Assembly: GCA_914767715.1 (NCBI GenBank)
Contig: OU612073.1
Location: 2,418,001 to 2,482,000, forward strand
Length of the DNA: 64,000 bases
Direction of reading: 5' to 3'
From: Membranipora membranacea
Lineage: Eukaryota > Bryozoa > Gymnolaemata > Cheilostomatida > Membraniporidae
Below the pieces are notes generated by a model, which did no database searches, was not told the DNA's origin, and worked only from the letters and a program-made list of their open reading frames with translations. The number at the start of each line of letters is the position of its first letter. Positions within the stretch are counted from its first letter, which is position 1. Position numbers and translations under genes: made by a program. Positions 12,212-24,724 of this stretch are shown here, one piece after another.

Positions 12212-13445
12212 GTGGGTTAAGCCTCATTTGATGTGTCATAGGCTTGGACATTATCGGTGTGTGTATGATAGTTTGATATTATTGATTAACTACATATCTC
12301 AGTCGGCCTAGTGTAAGGAAAGCCTAACAAACGCAGACAAACTGTGTCAGCGAATTGATTGAGGGTAAAATAACTATATAAAGGGGAGGTATGGAAAAAT
12401 TTGATGCAAATTATCAATGTTGTGCGGATTGGCTGTGTGGCTGTCCATGGAACAGGAGAAGGTGGCTGGCCTGATCATCATAAAACCATCCGAACTCTAT
12501 TTTGTATGTCTCATAAGTTAATTGATTCAAATCAAGCATCGGTCTATGTAACAAATGCTCTTGTCCACATCTAAACTGAGTGTAAGAGGACTGAGGCGTA
12601 GAAACCTCACAATAATTCAGGACATCTCTGAAAGCAGTACTAAGTTGTCCATATATATGCATACAAACATACTCTATTGTAACTTGTCTTTGACAAAGTT
12701 TACCAATCAAAGTTATCTTATCTTATATTACTTTTGCTACTAGTTATGCTTATTCAAGTTACCCTATATTATCACAGAGACAAAGATTGGTGAGATGGAG
12801 AATATGAGACATGAGAAAGAGAAGATAACTGATGACATGTCTGTAGTACACAATCAGTATAAACAGCTCAACACACAGCTAGAGGCTATGCAGAACTTGT
12901 TCAACGAGTATCAGGTTAGCTTCTAAAACAGTAAAGTTTGAGCTTAGGTTGCAAAATGTGGTACCCGTCAGGTCAGGTCCCAGGCAGTTTAATTTTGGGA
13001 CTAGCCTCATTTTGGAATATCCTTTTCGTATCGGTAAACTCCTATCCTTCTCGAAGCTGGCAAACGAGAAACGCCCCACAAGCAATATGCTGCAAGTTTG
13101 GGGCGGTTCTGGTATGTCAGGTTTACTTGTAGCTTATTGTAGATTATCTGCCTGCTGTTGCTTAAGGCTGGGAGGACTAGGCTATTAAAAAAGCGAAAAA
13201 CAAAATTATTGTTAATCTCTACCAAGTAATTGACCTACTTATACTGGTTCACAGAAAGTGAAATCACTTATAGAGGACGAGTTTACTAAGCTAAACACTC
13301 GTATTGAGGAGCTTACTGGTGAGAACTCCAAACTTTCTCAGGAGCTGATCAGATCTCAGGCTAATGATGAGTCTGCCAGACTAATGGATACAAGACAACA
13401 ACTGAGACAGACCAGCAAACAGCGAGATCAGCTCCTCACTGACAA

Positions 13446-14464
13446 GTTAGTCACTCATTACTCACTAATTTTGTCCTTCATCAAAGTTCACAGTAGTATA
13501 CAGTTAGCCCAGTTACACTGCCCTCTTTTTCAACAAAAAACCTAACCAGTTGCGTTTGGTTCGTACAGATGCTTCTTGCAGGTGCTCGATTAAAGTATCA
13601 TATAGTTGTATACTATTTTAATTTCCCACTTTGTCCATGGTTCCACCACTAGAAGGTATATCTCTGATCATACCAGTCAATTTAGACAATCACCTACCAT
13701 GTGCCTAATACTCATCTTAGATCCTGACATCTCTTTTTGAATATTGAATTGAGTTTATTTTGGTGTTAAAAACACATCACGGTTTAGGTATGATCCGTAT
13801 CTCTCAATTATTAAGAAGACGAATATCAAAAGGCACAAAGCTGGACAAAATTCTTGAGGTTCTAGTTTTTGGCATGGTAAAATATCGACTATTAGTTTTA
13901 TAACAATTGCGTAAAATGTGACTATCATCAACGATAGAATGTTGAGCTAAATTAAAATACTCATGTCAACAAAACAGTCAACCTGATAAGTTATTGTGGC
14001 TCTGTGAGTAACACAGTAGAGATGATTAGGGAGTTCAAAAGAATTTCAGAGAGCTTAATGAAATCAAGCGATACAGGGTGCTGGCAGCAACATTATCTAA
14101 GATTTGTGTCTCTTATCTTCTCAGTCAAAGCTCCATCTCGTATCTCAAACATTAATAACAAAAAATGTAGCTAACAAGGAAATAGCAGGGCAGGTGAACG
14201 ATGTCATGCACAGATATAAAAGTTATATTTTGTACACCTTACTACTACTATGAGCCTGTAATCCTCGCATTGAGAAGATTATGATCCAGGACACTTGTAC
14301 TAAATGGACACAGTTTTCTTTTCCTAGAATGACACAAGAAAAGTTGAAGTTGTATCTGGATTTCGGTCTCATTCAATAATGAAGAGTGTTTTTTCACCCT
14401 TACAGATAAATTGATAAAATTTCATAAGAACAACTTCCAGATCTGTTTTTAATATCTCATACAG
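13446..14464 (+). pseudogene. intron region where a coiled-coil exon has been deleted
   Basis: Unit 2 has a 199-base exon at 57939-58137 between the homologues of the flanking exons. Here the sequence jumps across about 350 bases at about 13745 and the exon is absent. The exon at 13255-13445 ends in phase 2 and the one at 14465 starts in phase 0, so joining them shifts the frame. Confidence 0.8.
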
Positions 14465-14662
14465 GTGGACGGTGCCGTAGATGCTATGGACGGTGAGAGA
14501 ACTGAACTCCAATCTCAGATAGAATCATACAAAGCACAGCTCTCTGCTGCCATGGAACTTATAGAGGAGGAGAAGATTATCACACAGGAGTTAGAACAGA
14601 AACTTCTGTCTCTCGGAGCTACAGTAAGAATATAATTATTGATGTTAAATAATATTTTACCT

Positions 14663-14730
14663 ATTTGAAGTTGCTACCCCTCTATCGAACAGTAGACTAG
14701 TAGATCAGTAGAGGGAGAGCAACTTCAAAT
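14663..14730. repeat. short hairpin repeat (22-bp arms)
   Basis: Arms 14663-14684 and 14709-14730 are inverses with two mismatches (core ATTTGAAGTTGCT). It lies right after an exon donor. The same structure is at 59065-59132 in unit 2. Confidence 0.7.
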
Positions 14731-15019
14731 TAGATCAAACCCAATCTTTGTTGAAGGATCACTTTAAATTGTGGTAAGGCATTATCCTGTCAACGACCAA
14801 TGAGTCCATGAGTTTTGTCAGATTTATTGACGAAATGTATTGCCCATCAAGGCTAGAGGATGACTGAGTTGTGAGTATATTGAGAAAGCCTGACAATTGT
14901 ACAATAAGTGAGCAGAGCAACTTAATTTATCAAATAAACTTAAGTGTATTTAGATTGATCAAAAATAGATAGGCCACGTTATAGTCAGGTCAGTATGAAG
15001 TCTTTCTCAATTTTTGTAG

Positions 15020-15211
15020 CCAGATTTTGCTCACTTTGATCGCCGTCTGGCAGAGCTGAGCGAGAAGAAAAATAACTTATCCTATGAGAACGGAAAACTA
15101 AACGCACAGGTTGATCAGCTTAGAGAACAATAAGACTCCCACAAACAAGAGCAGGACAAATATGACAAGACAAACAAGAGGCTTCTTCAGGCTGAGAATA
15201 AAGTCAAAATG
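15020..15211 (+). pseudogene. coiled-coil exon with private TAA stop
   Basis: Encodes PDFAHFDRRLAELSEKK…QVDQLREQ, then TAA at 15131-15133, then DSHKQEQDKYDKTNKR…. Unit 2 has an open frame at this codon (…LREELDPHKQ…), so this stop arose after the duplication. Confidence 0.8.
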
Positions 15212-18200
15212 GTACTCAGTCTCCATCATCAGCATCATCATCTGTTGTGTTGTTCGTCATGTCTGTGAGGCCCATCAAGTGATTTTCTGTGGCTTGGTCT
15301 CGGGTGACTCTTTGTAAGACTCTCACATGAATATGACATGCAGTCCTTACAGCATTATTTGGTCAGATCACAACCAAGAAAATGCATGAACTGAGATTGG
15401 TGTATTTTAACTGTGAATTATCCTCAGCCTAAATCAAAGCTATTGATTACCCTAGAGCAGTAAATGTTACCGAGAATTGAGTTAGCCAGTTTGGAGTGAC
15501 TCAAAGTTAGCTTGCACTATATTTTGGCTTACTGAACTCTATATGAAGAGGAGGTGGTGCATAAAAGTTAGCTAGCTATTTAAAGCAAGTGTAAAATGGC
15601 AAACCTTAATTCCTACAAATACTTAACTCCTTGAGGATAATTTGATTCCAGTTGAAGCATGAGTTGGATAATTGTAAGCACGCTTTAGCTCAGTCAGAGA
15701 CGACCTCACAGCAGTTACGGACTACATCAGAGCACAGAGAGACAGATTACAACTCAGCAGTGAGAGTCCGAGATGAGGCACTCAGAGACGCTAAAACACT
15801 CACTGCCAGAGTCGACAGCCTAGAGGAGGTCATCAAACAGCAGGTAGGAGGAGGATGTGTTTGTTATCATTGTTGTGGGATTTCTTACTTGTGGTTTCAA
15901 GATTTGAACCTGTCCAAATTATATAAAACCAATCGTACTCAAAAGAAAGAGAAGTTCATAGTGATTACACCTCACATGATCAGCTTGGTTGTGGTTTCTG
16001 GGCTTTTTGTATTTTATTGCCGGTTTTTTATTACTATTCATCACGAATGATCCTAGTCAACTCAAAAAATTTATGCATCTCTTTAATTTTTCGGCCAAGA
16101 ACATTTTTTTAAGATCCACACTACTCCCTTCCCCTGTGGGTAACCATGACTGTTCTGTCCTTTTACATTTATACAGGAAGAAATGAAATCTGATATCGAA
16201 GAGAAATTAAGGGATGACAATTCTAAAGTAGCCGAGTCTCTAGAGAACATGATGGCCTTACACACAGAGCTCCAGTGTAAATACGAGTCACTCCAGATAG
16301 AGCTGGGCGAGAAAGATACACAACTCAGTCAACACAAGAAAGACAAGTACAGAAAATTGATAAGAATAATTATTGTTAACAGGAGGAGGGTAAAGTAATA
16401 GTGACAATATGATCCTTATTTGACAGCAAATGACACATGAACGGCAAAATTAAGTTTTGATTTTCAAAAGCAGTATATAATGTTCATTTGATGTGAATGG
16501 GCATATCCTTTCCCTTCCCATCTAATCTGACAGAAATGTGAAAGCCTGCACCATCACAACTGCAACACAATTAATACAAAGCCGATGGTGATTCATATAA
16601 CATAATCCGTTCAGTGCGCTATTGGTCCAGTGGGGGGAACAAACTGGGCTGATGTAGGAGGGTTTCTCTCATTCTTTTGTGCAGCAAACATTTTATACTT
16701 TTATAATTTGTTCCATTTAACAGGAAGGCTGCAGAGAGTAAAATAGAGAGAGCAGAAAGGCAGCTTGACTCCACATCCCGAAAATTATCGGACATACTAC
16801 AGTTGTATTGCAATACAAACATTTACACTTATGGCTGTTGCTCACCCATTTTACATGGTCGGATAAAGGAACAGATGTTCGAATTTAAGTCAATTCACAC
16901 TGTACCCGCTTAGTTAGTATTATACTTCTCATATATCTTCATATTGGCTTGAAGATGCCCTGTCTCTAAATGAGATGCTGTCCGGAAAATATAACAACTA
17001 CTTGTCTTTGGCATCAAGGGCAATTTATCACTAATCATTCTTCTTTAATCATTCAGACTAAGAACATTGAACGGGAACTGAAGTCTGTTAAGAATGACAA
17101 CTCCAAATTAGTAAAAACCCTACAAGAGACTCTAGAGCTCAATGAGCAGCTGAGAGCTCAAGTATCAATACTAGAAGAGACTGTGTGTAAACAGCAGACT
17201 GACTGCGAAAAGGCTATTACTAAGAGGTGAGAATAATGAATAATAATAATGTGCTCGGTAAAAACTTATATATAATCACTTATCTAAAAAATATCTATAT
17301 ATATTTTTCTTTTTTTTGTTTGTCTTTTGTTTATGAGGTCAAAAATTTGTTATTTTAATTTGTTTATAACATACTTATTAATATGAAAACCTCAATTAAA
17401 ACACATAATAAATAATAATAACGAGATACATATCACATCCATCCCTCCCTAAGTAAGTTATATATTCCGGATAGATCTTGATTGTTTCATTGCCAACATG
17501 TTGACCTCATTTTGAACATTTCAGTCTTTCTCAAAGTCAGGTCATGTAAGTTGGCTGAGTTTTTAAGTGCAGGAGAGTGTGATTATCAAACCCGCATTCA
17601 ACATAAATTATGGATGTGTTTCTATTCTGTTGTATTAAAATAAAGAATAATATGGCGAACCCAACTAAAAGGGAACATTTTCAGACAACCAATTTCCATT
17701 CTCTAATATTCCAGGAAAGATCTTGAGAATCGATTATCACAGCAGGAGTCGGCGTCCAGCTCAAGAATAGCAGAGTTAGAAACACAAATAAGCAGAGAGA
17801 GGGACAAAGCTTATCAGAAAATGGAGGATCAGCTTAAAACAGTGAGTGTCTGTCATTAGGAAAAACCTTATATTGAACTCTGCAAAAATCATAATCTGAT
17901 AGTTTGTGTTGCTGAGATGACAGAGACTTGCTAGAGGTCTCAAACGCAATTGACTTACTGTTCGATGAAACTAAAATCTTCTGCCTGAAAAATTCGGACA
18001 AGAAAACAAATTTGCCTAGTTCAAAATCAATAGTTTTCAGATCAAGTAATACCAGGGATTTGGCTTAATATCCTTGCACATTCTCATTGGAGGACCACCC
18101 TTGGTCTTGCATCACCTAATAACCTACCTTTTCAGTTTAACCTCATCTTTGCAAGCTCTATATCACCAGTAGCAATTATTTCTTTGAGATGTAATCGAGT

Positions 18201-18465
18201 CTGTTGTTGTTTCTTTACTTGTTTCTCATCTGATAACTGCAGCTGGTGTTCAATGAGAAGAAGCATCTGATTAGAAGGAGTGTCCCTGCGGTCTTCTGAC
18301 TTTACGTTGAAATGATCAGACATGGAAAAGCGCTCTCCTACTTATTTGAACAAACCGTTAAGGTCGAGTATTATCTTGATCAGCTTGATTTGGTGAGAAG
18401 TCCTTGTTTAACATGAATATAAAAACTGTTCACAATTATCATACTGCAGGTTCTAAAAGAGACAG

Positions 18466-18641
18466 AATATTTTGGAACGTAACAGTGACCTCTTACATCA
18501 GAACTCATCACTCAAATCAGAATTCTCGGAGCTCAATGCCTCAGTTGAGAATCTAAAGAACAAGTTATCCGATGCCAGGGATGAGATATCTCGTGTGAAG
18601 GATAATCTAAACACAAGAGCAAGCAATCCTCGAAACTGAAG
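18466..18641 (+). pseudogene. coiled-coil exon with probable frameshift
   Basis: Starts NILERNSDLLHQNSSLKSEF and keeps good heptads to …RVKDNLN, then runs into TGA just before the GTAGCT donor. Dropping one base in the A run near 18610 restores an acidic helix (QEQAILETE). A compensating loss near 18763 in the next exon (18750-18795) would bring back the frame that ends in NEDKNDHSL. The pair of indels is inferred from heptad quality and phase; the unit 2 equivalent lies outside the window. Confidence 0.5.
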
Positions 18642-19062
18642 GTAGCTTCTTAATAATAAATCATTCTCTTACTGCTTTTTAGAGCCACTTTTCAGTGAAG
18701 TGTGATCAATTTTCCCTAGATTCAGAGTTTCTCCCCCTCTCCTTATCAGCAGAAGTAGAGCTATGTTAAATGAAGACAAAAATGATCACAGCCTGGTTAG
18801 TAAAAATGTCAATAAGTAGCAGTCACTTTATTTGTTGGTCACACTCTCATGTGAAATGCAATCACAATATCTTGAGATTATACAGCCAGCTTCATATTTT
18901 TTTTATATGATTAAGGTTGATTGAAATCCGATGTCTTATCACTCGCTCAACCCGAGGCATAGGCGGCGGCGGCGGATGTTGTTACATGATTTTTGTTTTC
19001 GCTCATAATCATCATTTTATATTATTTACATAAATTAATATCACTTTTTCCGTATGTCACAG

Positions 19063-19221
19063 GACATTGAGCATAATACGAGACGACTCCAAGATGAAAA
19101 TGAGTAGTTGTTCTCTAAAACCAAATCAAAGCAGAAAACTATCGACAAATTTGCGTCACAGTTTAAGGAAGTTCAGCAGGAGATGAAACAGCTGGTAACT
19201 CTACACACAGAGCAAACTGAG
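19063..19221 (+). pseudogene. coiled-coil exon with in-frame TAG
   Basis: Reads DIEHNTRRLQDENE, then TAG (19105-19107), then LFSKTKSKQKTIDKFASQFK…EQTE. The acceptor (GTCACAG), the donor (GTGAGA) and the 159-base length keep phase 0 with the neighbours, so the stop is the only defect. Confidence 0.7.
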
Positions 19222-21249
19222 GTGAGATTGTATACTTATACCATAGTCTTAAAAAGTGTCAGTCCTACTAGGCCATGGTTCTCAGGCTTCAAAGTCATTA
19301 GAACGTATGAAAAATAACAGTCTGTGAACTTAATTGCAGTAAAACTGCTGCAAAGTCTGAAAATTGGGATTATAGTGGATCATAGTGACTTATTGTCTCC
19401 ATCAGTCCACTATGATCCTCTCTAATATGTATTTTTAAAAGGCTATTTTTTGACAATTTAAACATTTTTATTATTTTTATTTGCCCTGTGAAGACACAAT
19501 AGTTGACTTACTGGGGTAATATATCCATTTTTCTAACAAGACTGACCCTTTAATATATTAAGTCTATGACTTAAACTGTCATAGATCTGACTACCATCTA
19601 TAGCTATACTCTCAGCTATGCTGGGACATGTAACTCCAAATACACATAAATATGTGCAGAGACTGATTGATAAGTTTTTACTGGTCTAAATAACACTCTC
19701 TGCTGTGATGAAAATCATTGCTTTTACATTGGGGAACCTTGCATGTCTCAAAGAGATGGGTAAACACATTTACATCCAATGCAGTATCCGTGTGCCCACG
19801 GAAGATAGAAAAAGAATCACGAAGACAAAACCGACCATTGCTTTGGATATAGTATGTAAATGATCTAGATATTGCAACATACCATTTGTTGTTACCCTTG
19901 ACCTGATTTCAGAGAGAAAACAGCTGCTAACTCTACTGGTCCTTGATTTAATCCTAAATTATTATCTTCTTAGCTAATCTAATTTTGGGATTTGATGTGA
20001 GATGGTGCCAAAGACTTTTCAAATTGAGGACAATTTATTTACTTTCAATTCCTTGTAGTAGCGATTTTCACATTGTAAGCAGAAGTATTTTTCGATAGGC
20101 AGCGTTGTGTTGAAAGCCATATATGTGTTCTCATTTCAGCTACTGGGTGAGAAAGAAAGGTTGCTACATGCTGAAGAAATGAAAACTGCAGAACTTAGGA
20201 AAAAATATCACGATTGCCGAAAACAGGTACCGAGGATTTTTTGCCCATTGACTGGTTGACACAAATATTCAGGTTCCAGAAATCCACATAGCAGTCAGTG
20301 CCTACTGAGGGCCATAAATCAGCATTGATAACTGTTATATAGTTGTATGGAAAGTTATTGTTGTATAGAGTTTTGTTATCTTTTCTCTTGTGGAGACAAC
20401 TCCCAAGTCCAAGGCACATGTATTGTCAGCCATCTCGTTTGGTCTATCGATGAGTACAAGAATATACAGAACATTCAGAACACAATATACAGACTTGTAG
20501 GAATATAGTGGAGCGTGCCCTGCACCAGACTAGTGTTGGTAGTGTAGAAGGTGTTGGGAACCTTGCTACGTAGGTTGAGAAAAACACACGACCCCCTTCT
20601 GGAGGCTTTGGACATCACATCCTGGTTGTTTATGCAATGTATAACACTCTTATCCAGCTTTCTGGATATCCTTGAGCACCTGTTGTTAGTGGTTAGTGGA
20701 AATTTCCTGAGTCAACCCCGTCATAATTAATCTCAACTTGAATCAAACGGGAATACTTTAATGTAATTAACTAGTATCAGGTCAGTTGGGGTAATTTACT
20801 AGCGGACAGGATTGTTACTGTCTTGTACCTGACTACAATCTAATACTTACCATGTTATACATTTTGTAGATCGCCACACAGCAAGCCATGCAAAAAGCAA
20901 CAGAGACAAGGCTTATGGAGGGAAATAATGACACTCTTATTGTAAGTCGCAGTGATCTATACCAGTTCTACTTATGCATCATACTGTAGAGGAGTACATA
21001 TAGCTGACGCTTAGGGCTGCTTCTTTTGGAAATCTATTTGTAAGTTAGCACTAAATATTACTAGCTGAGGTTCGAATCTATGATAAATAATGAATTGAAG
21101 TGAGTGACTACATGTAAGCGTACCTTAAACTTAGCTTAACTAAGCATATAGGGTAAGTTATAATATGTGTGCTGTAGGTAACTAAGCATATGGTTATAAC
21201 AATTAAATCATGCGATGATCTTTTATATCTCGTGACTTGTTACTGGCAG

Positions 21250-21437
21250 GCCACAGAAACACTAGAAGATACCAATCGTTATTTAAGGATAGATTTTCTG
21301 CTCTCACCTCGGAGTTAAGCTCAGCTAAGAGGCATCATCTCGATCTGGAGTGGAAAAATCTAGATAAAAATCAACAGCTGACTCTGGAGAGAAAGAAGAT
21401 GGACAATACAACGGCTAAAGCTAGAAATATTATCAGG
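21250..21437 (+). pseudogene. coiled-coil exon with one-base deletion
   Basis: The first 13 codons (ATETLEDTNRYL) and the remainder (DRFSALTSELSSAKRHH…) lie in different frames. The switch is at the TTTAAGG run near 21285. The exon is 188 bases; 189 would fit the phase-0 exons on both sides, so one A has probably been lost. Confidence 0.75.
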
Positions 21438-21563
21438 GTAAGTGAGAGCTGTAAGTAATATGACTTACAATGAGAATCTTCACAGGTAACTGTGTAAGTT
21501 CTAATACAAAGATCCTCTGCATATTCTTATAACTCTGAGCTCCCTTTGAAGGGCTAATCACGG

Positions 21564-21587
21564 CCCCCCCCCCCTCCCCCCCCCCCC
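21564..21587. repeat. poly-C tract
   Basis: Twenty-three C with a single T in 24 bases, in an intron of the coiled-coil pseudogene. Confidence 0.9.
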
Positions 21588-21993
21588 GAGGTGCAAAGTT
21601 AGCCTTTCCACACATTACGTTTTATGTCAGCTAGCCCAGCCTAGTGCTTGCTATAAAAAATCACCTGAAGCTAAACTCAGGTAGCGTTTACTTCTCTAGG
21701 ATAGTCAATGATTTCCCCAGTGATAATCGTGAGGTATGACGTGTGCCTCTGTTAAATTCAGCCATTCAGCTTGTATGATAATCGGAGTCGCTTGATTAAT
21801 ATGGGATCAATTAGTTCATTAGGTCAATCTTTGATTTAAATATATTTACAGCTATGCTAATTTAAACTTTGATGGAAGTACACTGCTGTATTCTTTCAGA
21901 TGACAACTGATTGGTCAATTCTGAGCTGGCCCAGTAGCGCTACCATATATATAGTATATTATTTCTCTATGGCTTGTCCATAGCCTTCGTGCC

Positions 21994-22053
21994 TATATAT
22001 AATATAAATATATATATATAAATATATATTTATACATATATATATATATATAG
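21994..22053. repeat. AT-rich simple repeat
   Basis: An imperfect TA dinucleotide run of about 60 bases in the intron before the exon at 22123. Confidence 0.85.
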
Positions 22054-22548
22054 ATAAAGGGACAGTGGCAGAAGCTCAGGCCTATCATTACAAACTAAGA
22101 CTTTTATTTACTCTGTTTACAGGCTAGTCGACACCAGCTGACTAATATAGCTGATAAGACAGAGTTTGATGCCTCACTTAGAGAAACATCCAAAGAGAGG
22201 CTCAGATTGACCTCCTCACCTATCAGGTATGTTCTAACATTCCTTGTCATCTTGTTACTACCAAATAGCAATGATCAGCATTAAGACTTACCTCAGTAGA
22301 CAAGTTTAATCTTTATATGAAATTTTGTATTGTGGACTTACCTGAATAGATTAGCTCAATATTTATGAATCGCTATTGCTGACACAATGTGTGCCTGTCA
22401 TGTCTCATGTATCTATATTTGTTTGCTGACTGCTGTCCACTTTAGCTATAACAGCAGGCCACCGTGCAGCGAAAACTTAAGCTTATCTTGACAGGCCTTT
22501 TTATGGAACAGGAGTAAGCAACTGTAAGAACATGGTTACAATTTTCTG

Positions 22549-22629
22549 TCTTGACAAGATTGGTTAGTGGGCGGCGGGTGGGCTGGTGGGGCGTGGTTGC
22601 CTCACCGCCAACAAAACTTGTCAAGACAG
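22549..22629. repeat. small inverted repeat
   Basis: CTGTCTTGACAAG (22549-22561) and its exact inverse CTTGTCAAGACAG (about 22617-22629) flank a GC-richer core in an intron. This may be a remnant MITE. Confidence 0.45.
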
Positions 22630-23226
22630 GCTAAGTTACAATTATCTGTCTTGTATTCTCCTGTGAAATGAGTGTAACTTCTCTAATAGAATGATCCATA
22701 GTTGTCCTCTCTCTGATGTTAAGTAGGTAACTCCAGATTGTCTTGCTTGATTGGTCAAATATTCCACAAAGTTATAAGCCCATTTTTATATTACATAGGT
22801 CTCCGAGACAGCAAACTATCCATGATATAACATTAGATGATATACTGAGTGTATCCCAACAACCACAAACTCCGTCCACTTCATACAAACACAACCAAAA
22901 AAGAGCTGATAAAATAGACTCTGATCATCTTATATCAGCGTCACCGGTATGTAACATGAACATCAGATAATCATTTACTTTAAAAAAACCACCATTCAAA
23001 GTTTAGTCATAATGTGTTTTCTGTTTGTAGCGCTATGTTATGAATAATGCAAGTCAGCCATAATAATAGCGTTATGTCCTTTTGTAGTAACAGGTCTTTT
23101 TGTGAGTGACAGGAAAGTTTATCTCAAGAGGGAGATCATCTACTGTTCACACTATAGTAGTCAAAACATGATGATGTCCCTTGTTAGTATAAAAAAATTA
23201 ATGTTGATTTAATGTTGTTATTGTAG

Positions 23227-23295
23227 TTTACATCCAGCAGTCAGAAATTAGATGCTATAATTAATGAAATGGAGAAAAGACGGCTGATTTCCTGA
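23227..23295 (+). pseudogene. terminal exon of the coiled-coil gene
   Basis: The acceptor TTGTAG is followed by FTSSSQKLDAIINEMEKRRL-I-S and TGA. Phase 0 agrees with the preceding exon 22799-22946 (RSPRQQTIHDITLDDILSVS…), whose donor is GTATGT. The downstream 3' UTR ends near the AATAAA at 24131. Confidence 0.75.
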
Positions 23296-24130
23296 AAATT
23301 GACGAGACGGTGTCTCCATTTTAGTCACAGCTCTGAGATTTCTACCTGCCACATACCAACTGGCAATGATAAATTATGTTTATTGTTTCTTGTGTTATTT
23401 CTGTGGAGTTTTTGTTTGGTTATTAGTGACTGATTCACTTGTAGGCTTGTGATATTCTAGTGTTTTAGTTGGTCAATTGTTTATGACTTTATAACCTAGC
23501 CGTCATTTTGGTCAGATAATTTATGGCAGTTTTTGCTACTAATCATCAGAAATATCTGCTTACAATAATGTTTTAGATTTTTATGATGACTATAAAATTA
23601 TTGTGGGGTGTACACTATGACTATCCAAACAGTGGGAGAACACCAAGCATGATCATATTTCACATTCTTTGGTATAGCGTCCAACACTTTAGCATCAGAA
23701 TTGAGTGACCTCATCGTACACATGGACAGTAAATCACATCATCATAATAGTGCTGTAAGAACATGATCATAGTTGAACAATGTGATAAGCAAAAATATCA
23801 TGTTTTATATCATTAAAACCAAGCCGGTAACTGCTACTTTGATTATGGCAAGTGATTTTGTTGGTATTTTTTACATTTTTCTGTAAAAGCAAAGTGACCT
23901 GTTAAGTTGCAGTTATTTTTGGACACTTTTTAGTAGTCAAACGATGTAGATTACTTCAACTTATCTGAGCAGATAAATAAGACTGATGTAACTTTTATTT
24001 ACAAGTCATTAGAAGTTATCTTTTCATCATTCATGAGAAGACAAGTACTACTTTCTATAACAAATCGTCAATGTATCTGTAAATGTGTATTGTGAACCTT
24101 GGTTATAACTATAACTGTGAAACGATGAAT

Positions 24131-24136
24131 AATAAA
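24131..24136 (+). terminator. polyadenylation signal of the coiled-coil gene
   Basis: AATAAA lies about 840 bases after the stop codon and close to the end of the convergent minus-strand Roco-caspase gene (stop at 24624). The 490 bases between the two hold no gene. Confidence 0.5.
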
Positions 24137-24623
24137 GAAAAAGAATTGACTTTTTACATGTGCTGTAGAGTTATACTGTTAAATAACCGAGAGCTGGTCT
24201 CCCATTATCTGCTTATATGATATCAGACTATACAAAAATGTTTGCTATAAGCCAACTGAGATAGACTCTTGAGGTTGCACTGTCTCCTTAATTCTAGGGA
24301 TAAGGTGACCCTGTGTCATAGGACAGGCTAGCGTAGATCTGAACTTTACCGCAGTCATCCAAAAAGTGACAATAGTGTTTTTAGTAAAATCGAGGCTGTA
24401 TAATAAAATATGCCAGCTGTTATAATAATACTGAAAAATAAAATCAACTGCTAAGAATGTAAACATTTTGTTAGAGAGAACAGCATCATATAACTTCTGG
24501 CTACAAAACTGATGTGTCATATTCTCTGTGAAACTAAAATAATAATACAGAAATGCTGAGTTATGTAGCCTCAGAGAGCACCACATCACAAATGTCCTTT
24601 TGTACTCTAGGACATAATGTATC

Positions 24624-24724
24624 CTAAGATGTGACATCAGCTTCAGGTCTTGACTGTGCCACTTTCCACTTCAAAAACAACCGAGAGCTTTCCTTTTCTC
24701 CTTCAGTGATCTCTTCTAGTTCGC
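24624..24724 (-). CDS. Roco-caspase exon 18: C-terminal tail
   Basis: Encodes GELEEITEGEKESSRLFLKW and KVAQSRPEADVTS, then TAG at 24626-24624. It is a short acidic tail with no domain. Acceptor TTTATCCAG. Confidence 0.7.

Larger units (their letters stand above)
9648..23295 (+). pseudogene. large coiled-coil protein gene, unit 1 copy, multiply disabled
   Basis: Exons with GT..AG borders and mostly matching phases: 9648-9735, 10474-10583, 10992-11095, 11462-11543, 12082-12211, 12778-12914, 13255-13445, 14465-14623, 15020-15211, 15652-15843, 16177-16346, 16724 to about 16793 (cut), 17057-17226, 17715-17841, 18466-18641, 18750-18795, 19063-19221, 20140-20226, 20870-20941, 21250-21437, 22123-22226, 22799-22946 and 23227-23295 (stop TGA). 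The protein is almost all heptad coiled coil rich in E, K, Q and L, with a Ser/Pro-rich, less helical tail from 22799 and the ending INEMEKRRLIS. It resembles myosin-tail or centrosomal scaffold proteins, but I cannot name the family. Defects: no 5' exons, a lost donor at 10584, TGA 12151-12153, a whole exon missing after 13445, TAA 15131-15133, a truncated exon after 16793, indels near 18610 and 18763, TAG 19105-19107, and a 1-base loss near 21285. Confidence 0.8.

Noticed and set aside
12300-12372. Possible coiled-coil exon reading CKESLTNADKLCQRID (and CKEMLTKADKLC in unit 2)
   Set aside because: The exon before ends in phase 1 and joins the exon at 12778 directly as …CQEL-ETKIG…. Inserting this stretch breaks the phase on both sides and adds a stop in unit 1.
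12414-12743. Open frames on both strands of 60-98 codons
   Set aside because: Intronic, overlapping each other, and rearranged between the units without regard to frame.
13258-13545. Single-exon gene starting at ATG 13258
   Set aside because: It is the coiled-coil exon 13255-13445 read past its GTTAGT donor into the intron.
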